Assembly: GCF_014651895.1 (NCBI RefSeq)
Contig: NZ_BMXT01000002.1
Coordinates: 124,001 to 188,000 of the forward strand
Source: Rhodanobacter panaciterrae
GTDB taxonomy: Bacteria > Pseudomonadota > Gammaproteobacteria > Xanthomonadales > Rhodanobacteraceae
Direction of reading: 5' to 3'
DNA: 64,000 bases
The notes beneath the pieces are model-generated. The model did not search any database. It was not told the DNA's origin and saw only the letters and a program-made list of their open reading frames with translations. Both the position numbers and the translations under genes were made by a program. Every line of letters begins with the position of its first letter. The stretch's first letter is position 1. Below are positions 9,601 to 16,418 of this stretch, in pieces.

Positions 9601-10393
9601 TGATCCCGATCAATTGCTCGCATTGCTTGAAGGAATCGCGATAGGTGAAGAACCTGATGGGCCATTGCCGGACAGCTGGCATATCGGCAAAGCCATCGAG
9701 CGCATTTCGGACGCAAACATTACTTCGATGCGCCAGCTTGCTCGCTTGGAGTTCGCATACTTTCGCGCGCTTGAACACAGCAACTCCACGCCACACCTCT
9801 ACGCCGAACTCCTGTCAGATCCTGCGCTGATCATGGAGTGCATAGCGCTCGTTTATAAGTCGCATAACGCGCCTGACGCGCCAATTGATGAATCTCTTCG
9901 TGCTAACGCAGAGATCGCCTGGAGTGTCCTGCACAATGGCCGTGGTATCCCGGGGCTCAAGAACGATGGCTCTATAGATCAGACAAGGTTCGATGCGTGG
10001 ATTACAGAGGTCCGAAGGCATGCCGTTGAGATTGATCGGCAAATTGTCACAGACCTCACCATCGGAGAATGGTTGTCAGCCAGTCCACCCGATACTGATG
10101 GAACGTGGCCCTGCCTTGCCGTTCGACAGCTCTTGGAACGTCAGGATGCAACTGATATCCATCGGGGCTTCCACACGGGCGTCATGAACAACCGTGGTGT
10201 GCATAGTCGTGCTCTTGATGCAGGAGGAACCCAAGAGCGGGACCTTGCGAATCATTACCGCAGACATGCAAGCGCAATCCTAATCTCGCATCCAACGACT
10301 GCTTCCGTTCTTGAGAAGATCGCCAAGAACTACGACCACCAAGCCATTGGCGAGGATGATGATGCGAAATTAATGCGTGAAGGCCTGAGCTAG
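6656..10393 (+). CDS. Large protein with nuclease-like N-terminus and degenerate STAND-like core; candidate defence protein
   Basis: 1245 residues, not assignable to a named family. Residues 1-160 resemble a PD-(D/E)XK-type nuclease module: GGDSVGQPGWDG (D52), then VPAGASRWEMG (E72), ARKASDDYKKRT (K82, K88, K89), the strand NFVFVSPRRW (102-111) and LDADDLEVWLE. About 185-430 has the layout of a STAND NTPase (SVGRETKIQAL linker, then GRSWSVYRRHM...HPAW and a winged-helix-like GKKYEELERELLYLARLDDSPVL). However, the place of the P-loop reads IEADSTEEAVAFA, and no GxxxxGK[ST] exists anywhere. About 430-1245 is long and helical with no motif recognised. Codon use is much more AT-tolerant than its neighbours, suggesting transfer. 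Nuclease and immunity roles are inferred. Confidence 0.6.
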   Translation: MRVTATQIQQWAGTREAQGLLPILVRKLIAETAKPTELAMPGGDSVGQPGWDGVLTVAEENAWVPAGASRWEMGCNENIARKASDDYKKRTDEYGVSVADTNFVFVSPRRWSKKKHWSDTVGNPGPWRSVRVLDADDLEVWLENAPATTLWFGELLGLAGQGIQSIGSYWETWRSQSLIPLSIEAISVGRETKIQALQDAISKLPPILVIEADSTEEAVAFACAELVSLGQSACAACVTAADGWRYVDTNPQLRILVAANSEVATARAPTEGQMLIVPVNIGDRPKHFSPLTKYTEVQRISLERPDTRSFEKALIAIGENEADSARYARSTGRSWSVYRRHMAANPAIAHPAWVKNPMARVLTAVVLVGGWNESRPGDIACLEEITGKKYEELERELLYLARLDDSPVLKIGHIWKAKAPLELLHIYAKEISGGELARYFATAEAVLATPDPALELDADKRWMASVYGKVRKESGIVIESIVDSLAKLNVYAESNRDGRMTSGVNVLVGHLLDGADGERWLSLFGVLRGLAEAAPDIFLSAVEASLRHKDAPISRLFTENNGDAAFGRNWHTDLLWALEILAWSPRHLGRVAEILAQLDAWPVQHNLMNRPMNTLISLFRPWWPQTTASIEIRLACLDHLLVRHSEVGWNLLVSLLPKHLLSASANAKPHWRDDDAGAPTPSRDISVHECYEQVAHRAVGQAQGQASRIATLVENLDVFGTKHRRKIIDLVEDARKLLDEDREIVRSAVRKYIGQHNTYNQDGQRRERTSIKRLRRQFDALAPASTSSRNAWLFENGRVVLPGGRSKNFEEENSAREKARLKAIEDVFNDENWPGLTRLSQLAVDPLLVGWSVVRAGLSKKEVTTWILDRFSESGSEWHDPLVSGVLNGLDKENRLDLMKRAVISLPPPEAAAFLSSAPCNPETWNFLEHCVDTTQLFYWKNVRPQIFLPDGDDLKFVIEKFIQAGRHRTAFAATYVGSDRGDPDQLLALLEGIAIGEEPDGPLPDSWHIGKAIERISDANITSMRQLARLEFAYFRALEHSNSTPHLYAELLSDPALIMECIALVYKSHNAPDAPIDESLRANAEIAWSVLHNGRGIPGLKNDGSIDQTRFDAWITEVRRHAVEIDRQIVTDLTIGEWLSASPPDTDGTWPCLAVRQLLERQDATDIHRGFHTGVMNNRGVHSRALDAGGTQERDLANHYRRHASAILISHPTTASVLEKIAKNYDHQAIGEDDDAKLMREGLS

Positions 10394-10419
10394 TGGAATG
10401 CTCGCAAGTGACTGCGACC

Positions 10420-11115
10420 TCAACTCCCCCCAAGAAACCGATACCCCACTCCCGGCTCCGTCTTCAACCAGCGCGGCGACACCGGATCATCGCCGAGCTT
10501 CTGGCGCAGCTTGCCGAGCACGATGCGCAGGTAGTGGGTGTCCTGCACATGGGTGGCGCCCCAAACTTCGCGCAGCACTTGCTGCTGGGTCACCACGCGG
10601 CCGCTGTGGCGCAGCAGCAGGGCCAGCACGGCGTATTCCTTGCGGGTGAGCGAGAGCGGCACGCCGTCCAGATGCACTTCGCGGCGCGCCATGTCGACGG
10701 CGAGATGGCCGTCGTCGTAGCGCGGTGGCAGCTCCGGTTCGCCGGGGCGGTTGCGCAGCAGCGCGCGCAGGCGTGCCATCAGTTCCTGGATGCCGAACGG
10801 CTTGGTCACGTAGTCGTTGGCGCCGTGGTCGAGCGCGCGCACCTTTTCGCTCTCGGCATCGCGTACGGACAGCATCAGCACCGGCACCTGGCTCCACTGA
10901 CGCAGTTCGGACAGCACGTCGTGGCCTTCCATGTCGGGCAGGCCGATATCGAGGATCACCAGGTCGGGCGACTGCGTGGCGGCCAGCGCCAGTCCTTCCG
11001 CCGCATTGACGGCGAGCAGCACTTCGTAGCCTTCGGCGCGCAGGCCGATATCGAGAAAGCGGCGGATCTGCGCCTCGTCGTCGATCACCAGGATGCGCGG
11101 AGCGGCTGAATTCAT
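10420..11115 (-). CDS. kdpE: KdpE response regulator
   Basis: 231 residues of the OmpR/PhoB type. The receiver domain has the acidic pair D12-D13, phospho-acceptor D56 (LVILDIGLPD) and the YVTKPF lysine. A C-terminal winged helix (about 130-229) ends WLKTEPGVGYRFLG. It activates kdp transcription when phosphorylated by KdpD. It lies 10 bp from kdpD as the last gene of the kdp locus. Its end is only 26 bp from the end of the convergent large plus-strand gene, with no hairpin terminator visible between them. Confidence 0.95.
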   Translation of the reverse strand: MNSAAPRILVIDDEAQIRRFLDIGLRAEGYEVLLAVNAAEGLALAATQSPDLVILDIGLPDMEGHDVLSELRQWSQVPVLMLSVRDAESEKVRALDHGANDYVTKPFGIQELMARLRALLRNRPGEPELPPRYDDGHLAVDMARREVHLDGVPLSLTRKEYAVLALLLRHSGRVVTQQQVLREVWGATHVQDTHYLRIVLGKLRQKLGDDPVSPRWLKTEPGVGYRFLGGS

Positions 11116-11125
11116 AAGGGTAGCG

Positions 11126-13828
11126 TCATGGACTCGTATCAGGCGGCGCCGGCAACGGCAGGCTGATACGGATGGTGGTGCCGATGCCGTCGCCGGGCAA
11201 GGCCTCCACGCTGCCGCCGTGCGCGCCGATCATGCCGCGGCAGATCGCCAGGCCCAGCCCGGTGCCCTGCGGCGCACGGTCGCCGCGTGAGACCGAGTAG
11301 AACATGTCAAAGATGCGCGCCCGCTCGTCTTCCGGTATGCCGGGGCCGCGATCCCGCACATCGATCAGCAGCCGCTCGCCGCTGGTGTGCACGCTCACCC
11401 GCACCGCTTCGTCCGCCGGCGAGAAACGCGCGGCGTTCTCCAGGATGTTGAACAGCGCCTGCTCGATCAGCGCGGGATGCACATAGAGCAGCACCGTCTC
11501 CGGCGGTGCGATCGTCTCCACCCGCAATTCCGGAAACAGCTTGCGCAGGCGCGTCACCGCGGCGGCCACGATCTCGGCGCTGTCGGTCCAGTCGCGATTG
11601 AGTTTCAGCGTGCCATGGCCGAGCCGGGTCATGTCGAGCAGGTTCTGGATGTAGCGATCGAGCCGCTGGCCCTCGCCGAGGATCGCCTGCAGCAAGTCGC
11701 GGCGTTCCTCCGGCGGCAATTTTTCCTCGTAGCTGATCAGGGTGCCGGCGGCACCGATCATCGAGGCCAGCGGCGAGCGCAGGTCGTGCGACACCGACGA
11801 CAGCAGCGCGTTGCGCAGGCGCTCGGTCTCGCCCTGTACGCGCGCGCCTTCGAGTTCGTCGGAAAGTCGGGCGCGTTCGAGCGCCTGGCCGATATCCTGG
11901 GTCATCGCCAGCGCGAGACTGCGCTGGTCGGGATCGGGCTCGCGAAGTGCCGGATCGAAACGCAACGCCACCGCGCCCAGCGGCCGGGTTTCGCTGCCCA
12001 GCGGCAACACCCAGCACGGCGCGCCATTCAAGGTGTCGGTATAGCGCCCGGCCTGCTCGCCATGGCGGTCGCTCCAGTCGGCCGCGGCCAGATCCTGGGC
12101 CAGCAACGTACGTTCCACGGGCACACTCGCCACCACGCGCAGCACCTGTTCCGCATCGCGGGCAAGGATGGCCGCGTCGCAGCGCAGCGCATGCGCGAGT
12201 GCCTTGCTGCCGACGTCGCGGATGCCGCTGGCGTCGGTGCTGGCGGTCAGCTGCTGGCCCAAGGTGAGCAGCGCGCGTGCCTGCACGTGTGCACCGCGCA
12301 AGGACTCGACCTGGCTGGCCAGCCGCGTGGCGAGACGGCTGCACACCAGCGCCGCCACCAGGAACAGCGTCACCGCCAGCACGTCGTCGAAGCTGGAGAT
12401 CGCCAGCGTGTAGCGCGGCGGCGCAAAGAAGAAGTTGTAGCCAAGGAAACACAGGATCGCCGTATAGACGGCTACCGACATGCGCGTGCGCACCGCCACC
12501 ACAAGCACCGCAGTGAGGAAGATCAGCGACAGGTTCGCCACCGACAGGTAACGGTCGGCGACGAATGCCAGTCCGAATGCGACCAGCGTGGTGAGCGTGG
12601 CGTAGATGTATTCGCCGCGCGAACCGCGTGCGGATGGCTGCGGCAGACGCATCCGCCTGCGCGCCTTCGCCCGCTCGCTCGGCGTGGCGATGATGGTCAG
12701 CTCCAGGTGCGCGCCACGACGCAGCAGCAGCTGGGTCAGCGAGCGGCCCAGCATGCGTGCCACCACCCGTTCGCGGGTACGTCCGAGGATGATCTGGCCG
12801 ACACCCTCACGATCGGCGTGCGCCAGCAGTTCGTCGGCGATCGCATGGCCGCGCAGGATGATCGCCTCGCCGCCGAGCCGCCGCGCCAGCCGCATCGCCG
12901 AATCGCGCCGCTCGCGGCGCGCGGGATCCAGCCGCGCACCGGTATCGACGAAGGCGACGCTCCACGGCGCACCGCGCCGCTCGGCAATGCGCCGCGCCAC
13001 GCGCACCAGGTACTCGCTCTGACCGTGGCCGTCGATCGCCGCCAGCACGCGTCGGCGTACCGTCATCGCGCTGCCGCGCGCCAGCATGTGCTCGCGCAAG
13101 TCGCTGTCGACATGGCCGGCGATGGTGTCCAGCGCCAGTTCGCGCAAAGCAGCCAAATTGGTCGGCGAGAAGAACGCGTCGAGCGCGGCGGCAGCCGTCT
13201 CCGGCACATACACCTTGCCCTGCTTGAGCCGGCCGATCAGCTCACGCGGCGGCAGGTCGACCAGCACGATGTCGCGCGCGTGATCGAGGAAGGCATCTGG
13301 CACGGTCTCGCGCACGGTGATGCCGGTGATGCGGCGCACTTGGTCGTTGAGGCTTTCCAGGTGCTGCACGTTGAGTGCGCTGTATACCTCGATGCCGGCA
13401 TCGAGCAGCTCGGCGATATCCTGCCAGCGCCGCTCATGCCGGCCGCCTGGCAGGTTGCGATGCGCCAACTCGTCGACCAGCAGCACCGCCGGCTTGCGTG
13501 CCAGCGCGGCATCCAGATCGAACTCGCTGAAATTATGAGTAACGCCGTCGCGCTCGCTGCCGTCGGACGACTTGTAACGCACCTGGCGGCGCGGCAACAC
13601 CTCCATGCCTTCCAGCAAGGCCGCGGTTTCGGCACGGCCGTGCGTCTCGATAACACCGACCACCACGTCCACGCCCTGCCGCTTGAGCTCGCGCGCGGCG
13701 GACAGCATCGCGTAGGTCTTGCCGACGCCGGGCGCGGCGCCGAGAAAGATCTTCAGCCGATGGTTGCGCTCGTCGTGTTCGGTGCTCAACAGGGCATCGG
13801 CACGTGCTTCGCGGGAGGGCTCGGTCAT
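11126..13828 (-). CDS. kdpD: KdpD osmosensitive K+ channel sensor histidine kinase
   Basis: 900 residues in the full KdpD architecture. The N-terminal KdpD domain has a Walker A loop GAAPGVGKT (30-38), followed by a USP-like domain (about 250-370), four transmembrane segments (about 395-500), a GAF-like region, HisKA with the H-box SSVSHDLRSPLASM (His near 677), and HATPase_c with NILENAARFS, DRGPGIP and GTGLGLAICRGM. It senses K+ limitation and phosphorylates KdpE. Start at 13828 (MTEPSREARADALL) precedes the KdpD domain directly. It is separated from kdpC by about 145 bp containing inverted REP-like repeats. Confidence 0.96.
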   Translation of the reverse strand: MTEPSREARADALLSTEHDERNHRLKIFLGAAPGVGKTYAMLSAARELKRQGVDVVVGVIETHGRAETAALLEGMEVLPRRQVRYKSSDGSERDGVTHNFSEFDLDAALARKPAVLLVDELAHRNLPGGRHERRWQDIAELLDAGIEVYSALNVQHLESLNDQVRRITGITVRETVPDAFLDHARDIVLVDLPPRELIGRLKQGKVYVPETAAAALDAFFSPTNLAALRELALDTIAGHVDSDLREHMLARGSAMTVRRRVLAAIDGHGQSEYLVRVARRIAERRGAPWSVAFVDTGARLDPARRERRDSAMRLARRLGGEAIILRGHAIADELLAHADREGVGQIILGRTRERVVARMLGRSLTQLLLRRGAHLELTIIATPSERAKARRRMRLPQPSARGSRGEYIYATLTTLVAFGLAFVADRYLSVANLSLIFLTAVLVVAVRTRMSVAVYTAILCFLGYNFFFAPPRYTLAISSFDDVLAVTLFLVAALVCSRLATRLASQVESLRGAHVQARALLTLGQQLTASTDASGIRDVGSKALAHALRCDAAILARDAEQVLRVVASVPVERTLLAQDLAAADWSDRHGEQAGRYTDTLNGAPCWVLPLGSETRPLGAVALRFDPALREPDPDQRSLALAMTQDIGQALERARLSDELEGARVQGETERLRNALLSSVSHDLRSPLASMIGAAGTLISYEEKLPPEERRDLLQAILGEGQRLDRYIQNLLDMTRLGHGTLKLNRDWTDSAEIVAAAVTRLRKLFPELRVETIAPPETVLLYVHPALIEQALFNILENAARFSPADEAVRVSVHTSGERLLIDVRDRGPGIPEDERARIFDMFYSVSRGDRAPQGTGLGLAICRGMIGAHGGSVEALPGDGIGTTIRISLPLPAPPDTSP

Positions 13829-13865
13829 AGGTGTCCCATCATCGCCGGTTTGCGGGCCGTTAGCT

Positions 13866-14000
13866 CCCTCTCCCCTCGTGGGAGAGGGCTGGGGAGAGGG
13901 GCCGGGCTCGCGTCATTCTCACATCAGAGCCTCTTTCTGATCAGCATCGATGCGGAGCACCCACCCCCTCTCCTCAATCCTCTCCCACGAGGGGAGAGGA
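13866..14000. repeat. Inverted pair of REP-like GC-rich repeats between kdpC and kdpD
   Basis: First copy 13866-13900: ccctctcccc at 13866-13875 pairs with ggggagaggg at 13891-13900, with an alternative inner pairing ctctccc/gggagag. A second, reverse-complement copy occupies about 13965-14000. The two can therefore also pair with each other across about 65 bases. The second copy overlaps the 3' end of kdpC and supplies its last codons. Related sequences occur near 23702 and 33350. Confidence 0.75.
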
Positions 14001-14576
14001 GGCCAAGCGCGGTGCGTCCAGCGCCAGGTTGAGTTGCAGCACGTTGACCCGCGGTTCCCCGAACACACCGAGCTGGCGCCCGCTGGTGTATTCGTTCACC
14101 AGCGCCTGCACCTGCGCGGTGCTGAGCCCGCGCGCCTTCGCTACTCGCGCCAACTGGTACTGCGCCGCCGCCGGGCTGATCTCCGGGTCGAGGCCGCTGC
14201 CCGAGGCGGTGACCAGATCCACCGGCACCGGTGCGGTGTTGCCCGGATCGGCGGCACGCAGCGCGGCGATGCGCTGCTTCACCGCGTCGGTCAGCGCCGG
14301 ATTGGTCGGGCCCAGGTTGGAGCCGCCGGAGTTGGCGCCATTGTCTGCCTGTGGCGTGGTCGCCGACGGTCGACCCCAGAAGTACTTCGGGTCGGTGAAC
14401 GACTGGCCGATCAGCACGGAACCAATCGGCTTGCCGTCCTTCACGATCAGGCTGCCGTTGGCCTGCTGCGGAAAGATCAGCTGGGCCAGCCCGGTGGCCA
14501 CCAGTGGATAAAGCACGCCGGTGATCACGGTCATCAACAACAGCAACATTACGGCATTGCGCAAGAGCCTGGTCAT
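13974..14576 (-). CDS. kdpC: KdpC, K+-transporting ATPase subunit C
   Basis: About 200 residues: one N-terminal membrane helix ([20 protein letters not shown]) and a periplasmic domain with [27 protein letters not shown] and [14 protein letters not shown], all diagnostic of KdpC, which stabilises the KdpFABC complex. ATG 14576 is preferred because AGGTGA lies eight bases upstream; GTG 14585 and ATG 14582 are also in frame. After the normal ending [12 protein letters not shown] the protein runs on as [12 protein letters not shown], encoded by a REP-like repeat. Confidence 0.95.
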   Translation of the reverse strand: MTRLLRNAVMLLLLMTVITGVLYPLVATGLAQLIFPQQANGSLIVKDGKPIGSVLIGQSFTDPKYFWGRPSATTPQADNGANSGGSNLGPTNPALTDAVKQRIAALRAADPGNTAPVPVDLVTASGSGLDPEISPAAAQYQLARVAKARGLSTAQVQALVNEYTSGRQLGVFGEPRVNVLQLNLALDAPRLASSPLVGED

Positions 14577-14586
14577 GGTCATCACC

Positions 14587-16101
14587 TCAGTAGTGCAGGA
14601 TCGCGTCGAGCAACGCGGTCACCTGATAGTTCTTCTTGCCGCCGTCATACGCCGGAAAGTCGTAAGCGCGCTCATAGCGGAATTCCGGACGGATCTCCAG
14701 ATCTGGCGTCACCCAATGCGTCATGCCGATCGTGTGGCTGGAATAACGCGTGGCGAAGCCGGTGCGCTGCCCTTGCTGATCGTTGTAGAACTCGTTGCGG
14801 ATCGAGACCATGTTGGTCGGGTTCAACTCGATGTTGAGGTAGTTGACGATGCCGTAGGCCGGGTTGTTGCCGAGTCGAAAATCGGGCGCCTGGCCCAGCG
14901 GATAACCCGGCTCGCCGACCGGCGCGTGCGACTGCGACGGATCGGTGGCTAGCGACTGGTTGCGCACGTAAATGCGGTACGCCTCGGTCAGCATGTGCAC
15001 GTTCGGACTGAAGCGATGGCCCCAGGTCAGCACGAATTCCTGCAGGTTGTTGTAGGTCTGGCTGGAGTGGTTGTACGACTCTACGCAGGGATACAGCATG
15101 TCGTTGTTGGACTTGGATACCCAGCGCACGCAGGCCTGCGCGCTGAGCCGGCTGGTCTTGTCCCAGATCGCCGAATCGTCGCCGCCGTGCACACCCAGCT
15201 GCAGCGTCCACTGCTCGTTGAGCCTGGTGGTGGTGATCACGCCCATGTTGGTATACGCATCAACCGTGTACAGGATCGAATGCGTCAGCAGGTAATTGTT
15301 GGGCGAGAACTGCGCCTCGATGTCGGGCAGCGAGAGGTAGCGACCGGCGGTGATCACCATGCCCTGTGCGACCCATGGGATGTACAGGTCGACATACGCG
15401 ATCATCGGATCGTTGCCGTAGATCTTGCCGTTGAGTGGCTGGTTCGGCGCCGGATGGTTGAGCAGCTGGTCGCTGGTCACGCCCTTCATCGTGGTGTAGT
15501 GGTAGTCGTAGCCGTACAGATCATCGAAATGGAAACCCCAGTCGATGTGATCGGTCTGCACCGTGTCGGGAACGCGTTGGATGCGGAACAGCGCCTGGTC
15601 GAATTCCACCCGGTTCGGTCGCGTCGCGTACGACAGCGGGTAGTTGGTGAAACTCGAACTGCTGAGGTTCATCGACGGATTGATCCAGCCGTACATCTCG
15701 ATGCGGTTGTCCTGCATCCAGCGACCCACGACCGTACACGCCAGCGCCTTCTCGAGCGGGTACTGCGAGTTCTCGTTTGGCACGCCGATCGGGAAATCCA
15801 CGCCACCCAGCTGCCATTCGGCCGACGGGAACGGCGGCGAGCTGAACGGCGAATCCATGCCACGGCGCTTGGGCGCAGGCGCGTTCGGGTCGGCCGGCTG
15901 CGCGTCCTCGCGATAGGCCGCTGCGAGACGACTGAGAAAGCCGGCCGAACAGTCGTTGCTGGCGACATGCGCCGTAGCCGGTGTCGCAATGACCGATTGC
16001 GGATCGGGCGTGCTGACTGAGGTGGCGGTCGCCGCGATGGACTGGCCGATCGGCAGCATCGTCATCAGCAGCGCACTGGGAAGCATTTTCTTGAACAACA
16101 T
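14587..16101 (-). CDS. Outer-membrane beta-barrel porin embedded in the kdp operon
   Basis: 504 residues. A Sec signal peptide ([20 protein letters not shown], cleavage near AATA) precedes a Pro/Ala-rich segment and a long barrel with alternating aromatic strands such as [20 protein letters not shown], ending ILHY, an aromatic C-terminus suited to the BAM complex. It resembles the OmpL-like beta-barrel porin-2 family; the name is inferred from pattern. ATG 16101 has AGGGG upstream and starts the signal peptide, whereas the frame's earlier TTG does not. It lies between orf72 and kdpC, so it is probably co-expressed on K+ starvation and may be an outer-membrane K+ pore. Confidence 0.8.
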   Translation of the reverse strand: MLFKKMLPSALLMTMLPIGQSIAATATSVSTPDPQSVIATPATAHVASNDCSAGFLSRLAAAYREDAQPADPNAPAPKRRGMDSPFSSPPFPSAEWQLGGVDFPIGVPNENSQYPLEKALACTVVGRWMQDNRIEMYGWINPSMNLSSSSFTNYPLSYATRPNRVEFDQALFRIQRVPDTVQTDHIDWGFHFDDLYGYDYHYTTMKGVTSDQLLNHPAPNQPLNGKIYGNDPMIAYVDLYIPWVAQGMVITAGRYLSLPDIEAQFSPNNYLLTHSILYTVDAYTNMGVITTTRLNEQWTLQLGVHGGDDSAIWDKTSRLSAQACVRWVSKSNNDMLYPCVESYNHSSQTYNNLQEFVLTWGHRFSPNVHMLTEAYRIYVRNQSLATDPSQSHAPVGEPGYPLGQAPDFRLGNNPAYGIVNYLNIELNPTNMVSIRNEFYNDQQGQRTGFATRYSSHTIGMTHWVTPDLEIRPEFRYERAYDFPAYDGGKKNYQVTALLDAILHY

Positions 16102-16118
16102 GGGAAACCCCTGCAACG

Positions 16119-16137
16119 ACGGCTCGTATCGAGCCGT
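16119..16137. promoter_or_regulatory. Hairpin upstream of the kdp porin
   Basis: Perfect 8-bp inverted repeat acggctcg/cgagccgt with a 3-base loop, between the orf72 stop and the porin ribosome site. There is no U-tract, so it may be an mRNA-processing or stability element rather than a terminator. Confidence 0.4.
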
Positions 16138-16173
16138 GACTTTGGTGATGAAAGAATCGTGTTTCGCGTGATC

Positions 16174-16392
16174 TCAGATGCCGGCGTAGCCGCCGAGCAC
16201 GTAGTCGTCCTCGGCACTATTCGCTGCGCTCTGGGCGATCGTCCCGGCGACGATGGCGGTGACCGGCTCGCTGCGCGGGCGCAGCGGCAGCGCGATCACC
16301 ACGTCGCAGTCGGAGTCGTTTGCCGACAGGCGCAACTCCATATCGGGATGGGTTTCGTCGGGTAGCGATACCGATAGTTTCAGTGTTTGCAT
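16174..16392 (-). CDS. 72-residue protein of unknown function between kdpB and the porin
   Basis: Not recognised. Starts MQTLKLSVSLPDETHPDMEL at ATG 16392, with a strong GAGGAG seven bases upstream, and ends DDYVLGGYAGI. It is soluble and acidic, has no signal peptide or membrane helix, and contains a strand-rich VVIALPLRPRSEPVTAIVAG segment. It lies 26 bp after kdpB in the same direction and shares the high-GC third-position bias of kdp, so it looks like a real operon member rather than noise. It might be a small regulator of the Kdp complex or porin, but nothing in the sequence proves this. Confidence 0.65.
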   Translation of the reverse strand: MQTLKLSVSLPDETHPDMELRLSANDSDCDVVIALPLRPRSEPVTAIVAGTIAQSAANSAEDDYVLGGYAGI

Positions 16393-16418
16393 GACATAAC
16401 TCCTCAAGCCAACTTGAA

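Noticed and set aside
11387-14032. 881-codon plus-strand open frame opposite kdpD
   Set aside because: Antisense shadow with the same His/Gln/Arg-rich composition and no ribosome site.
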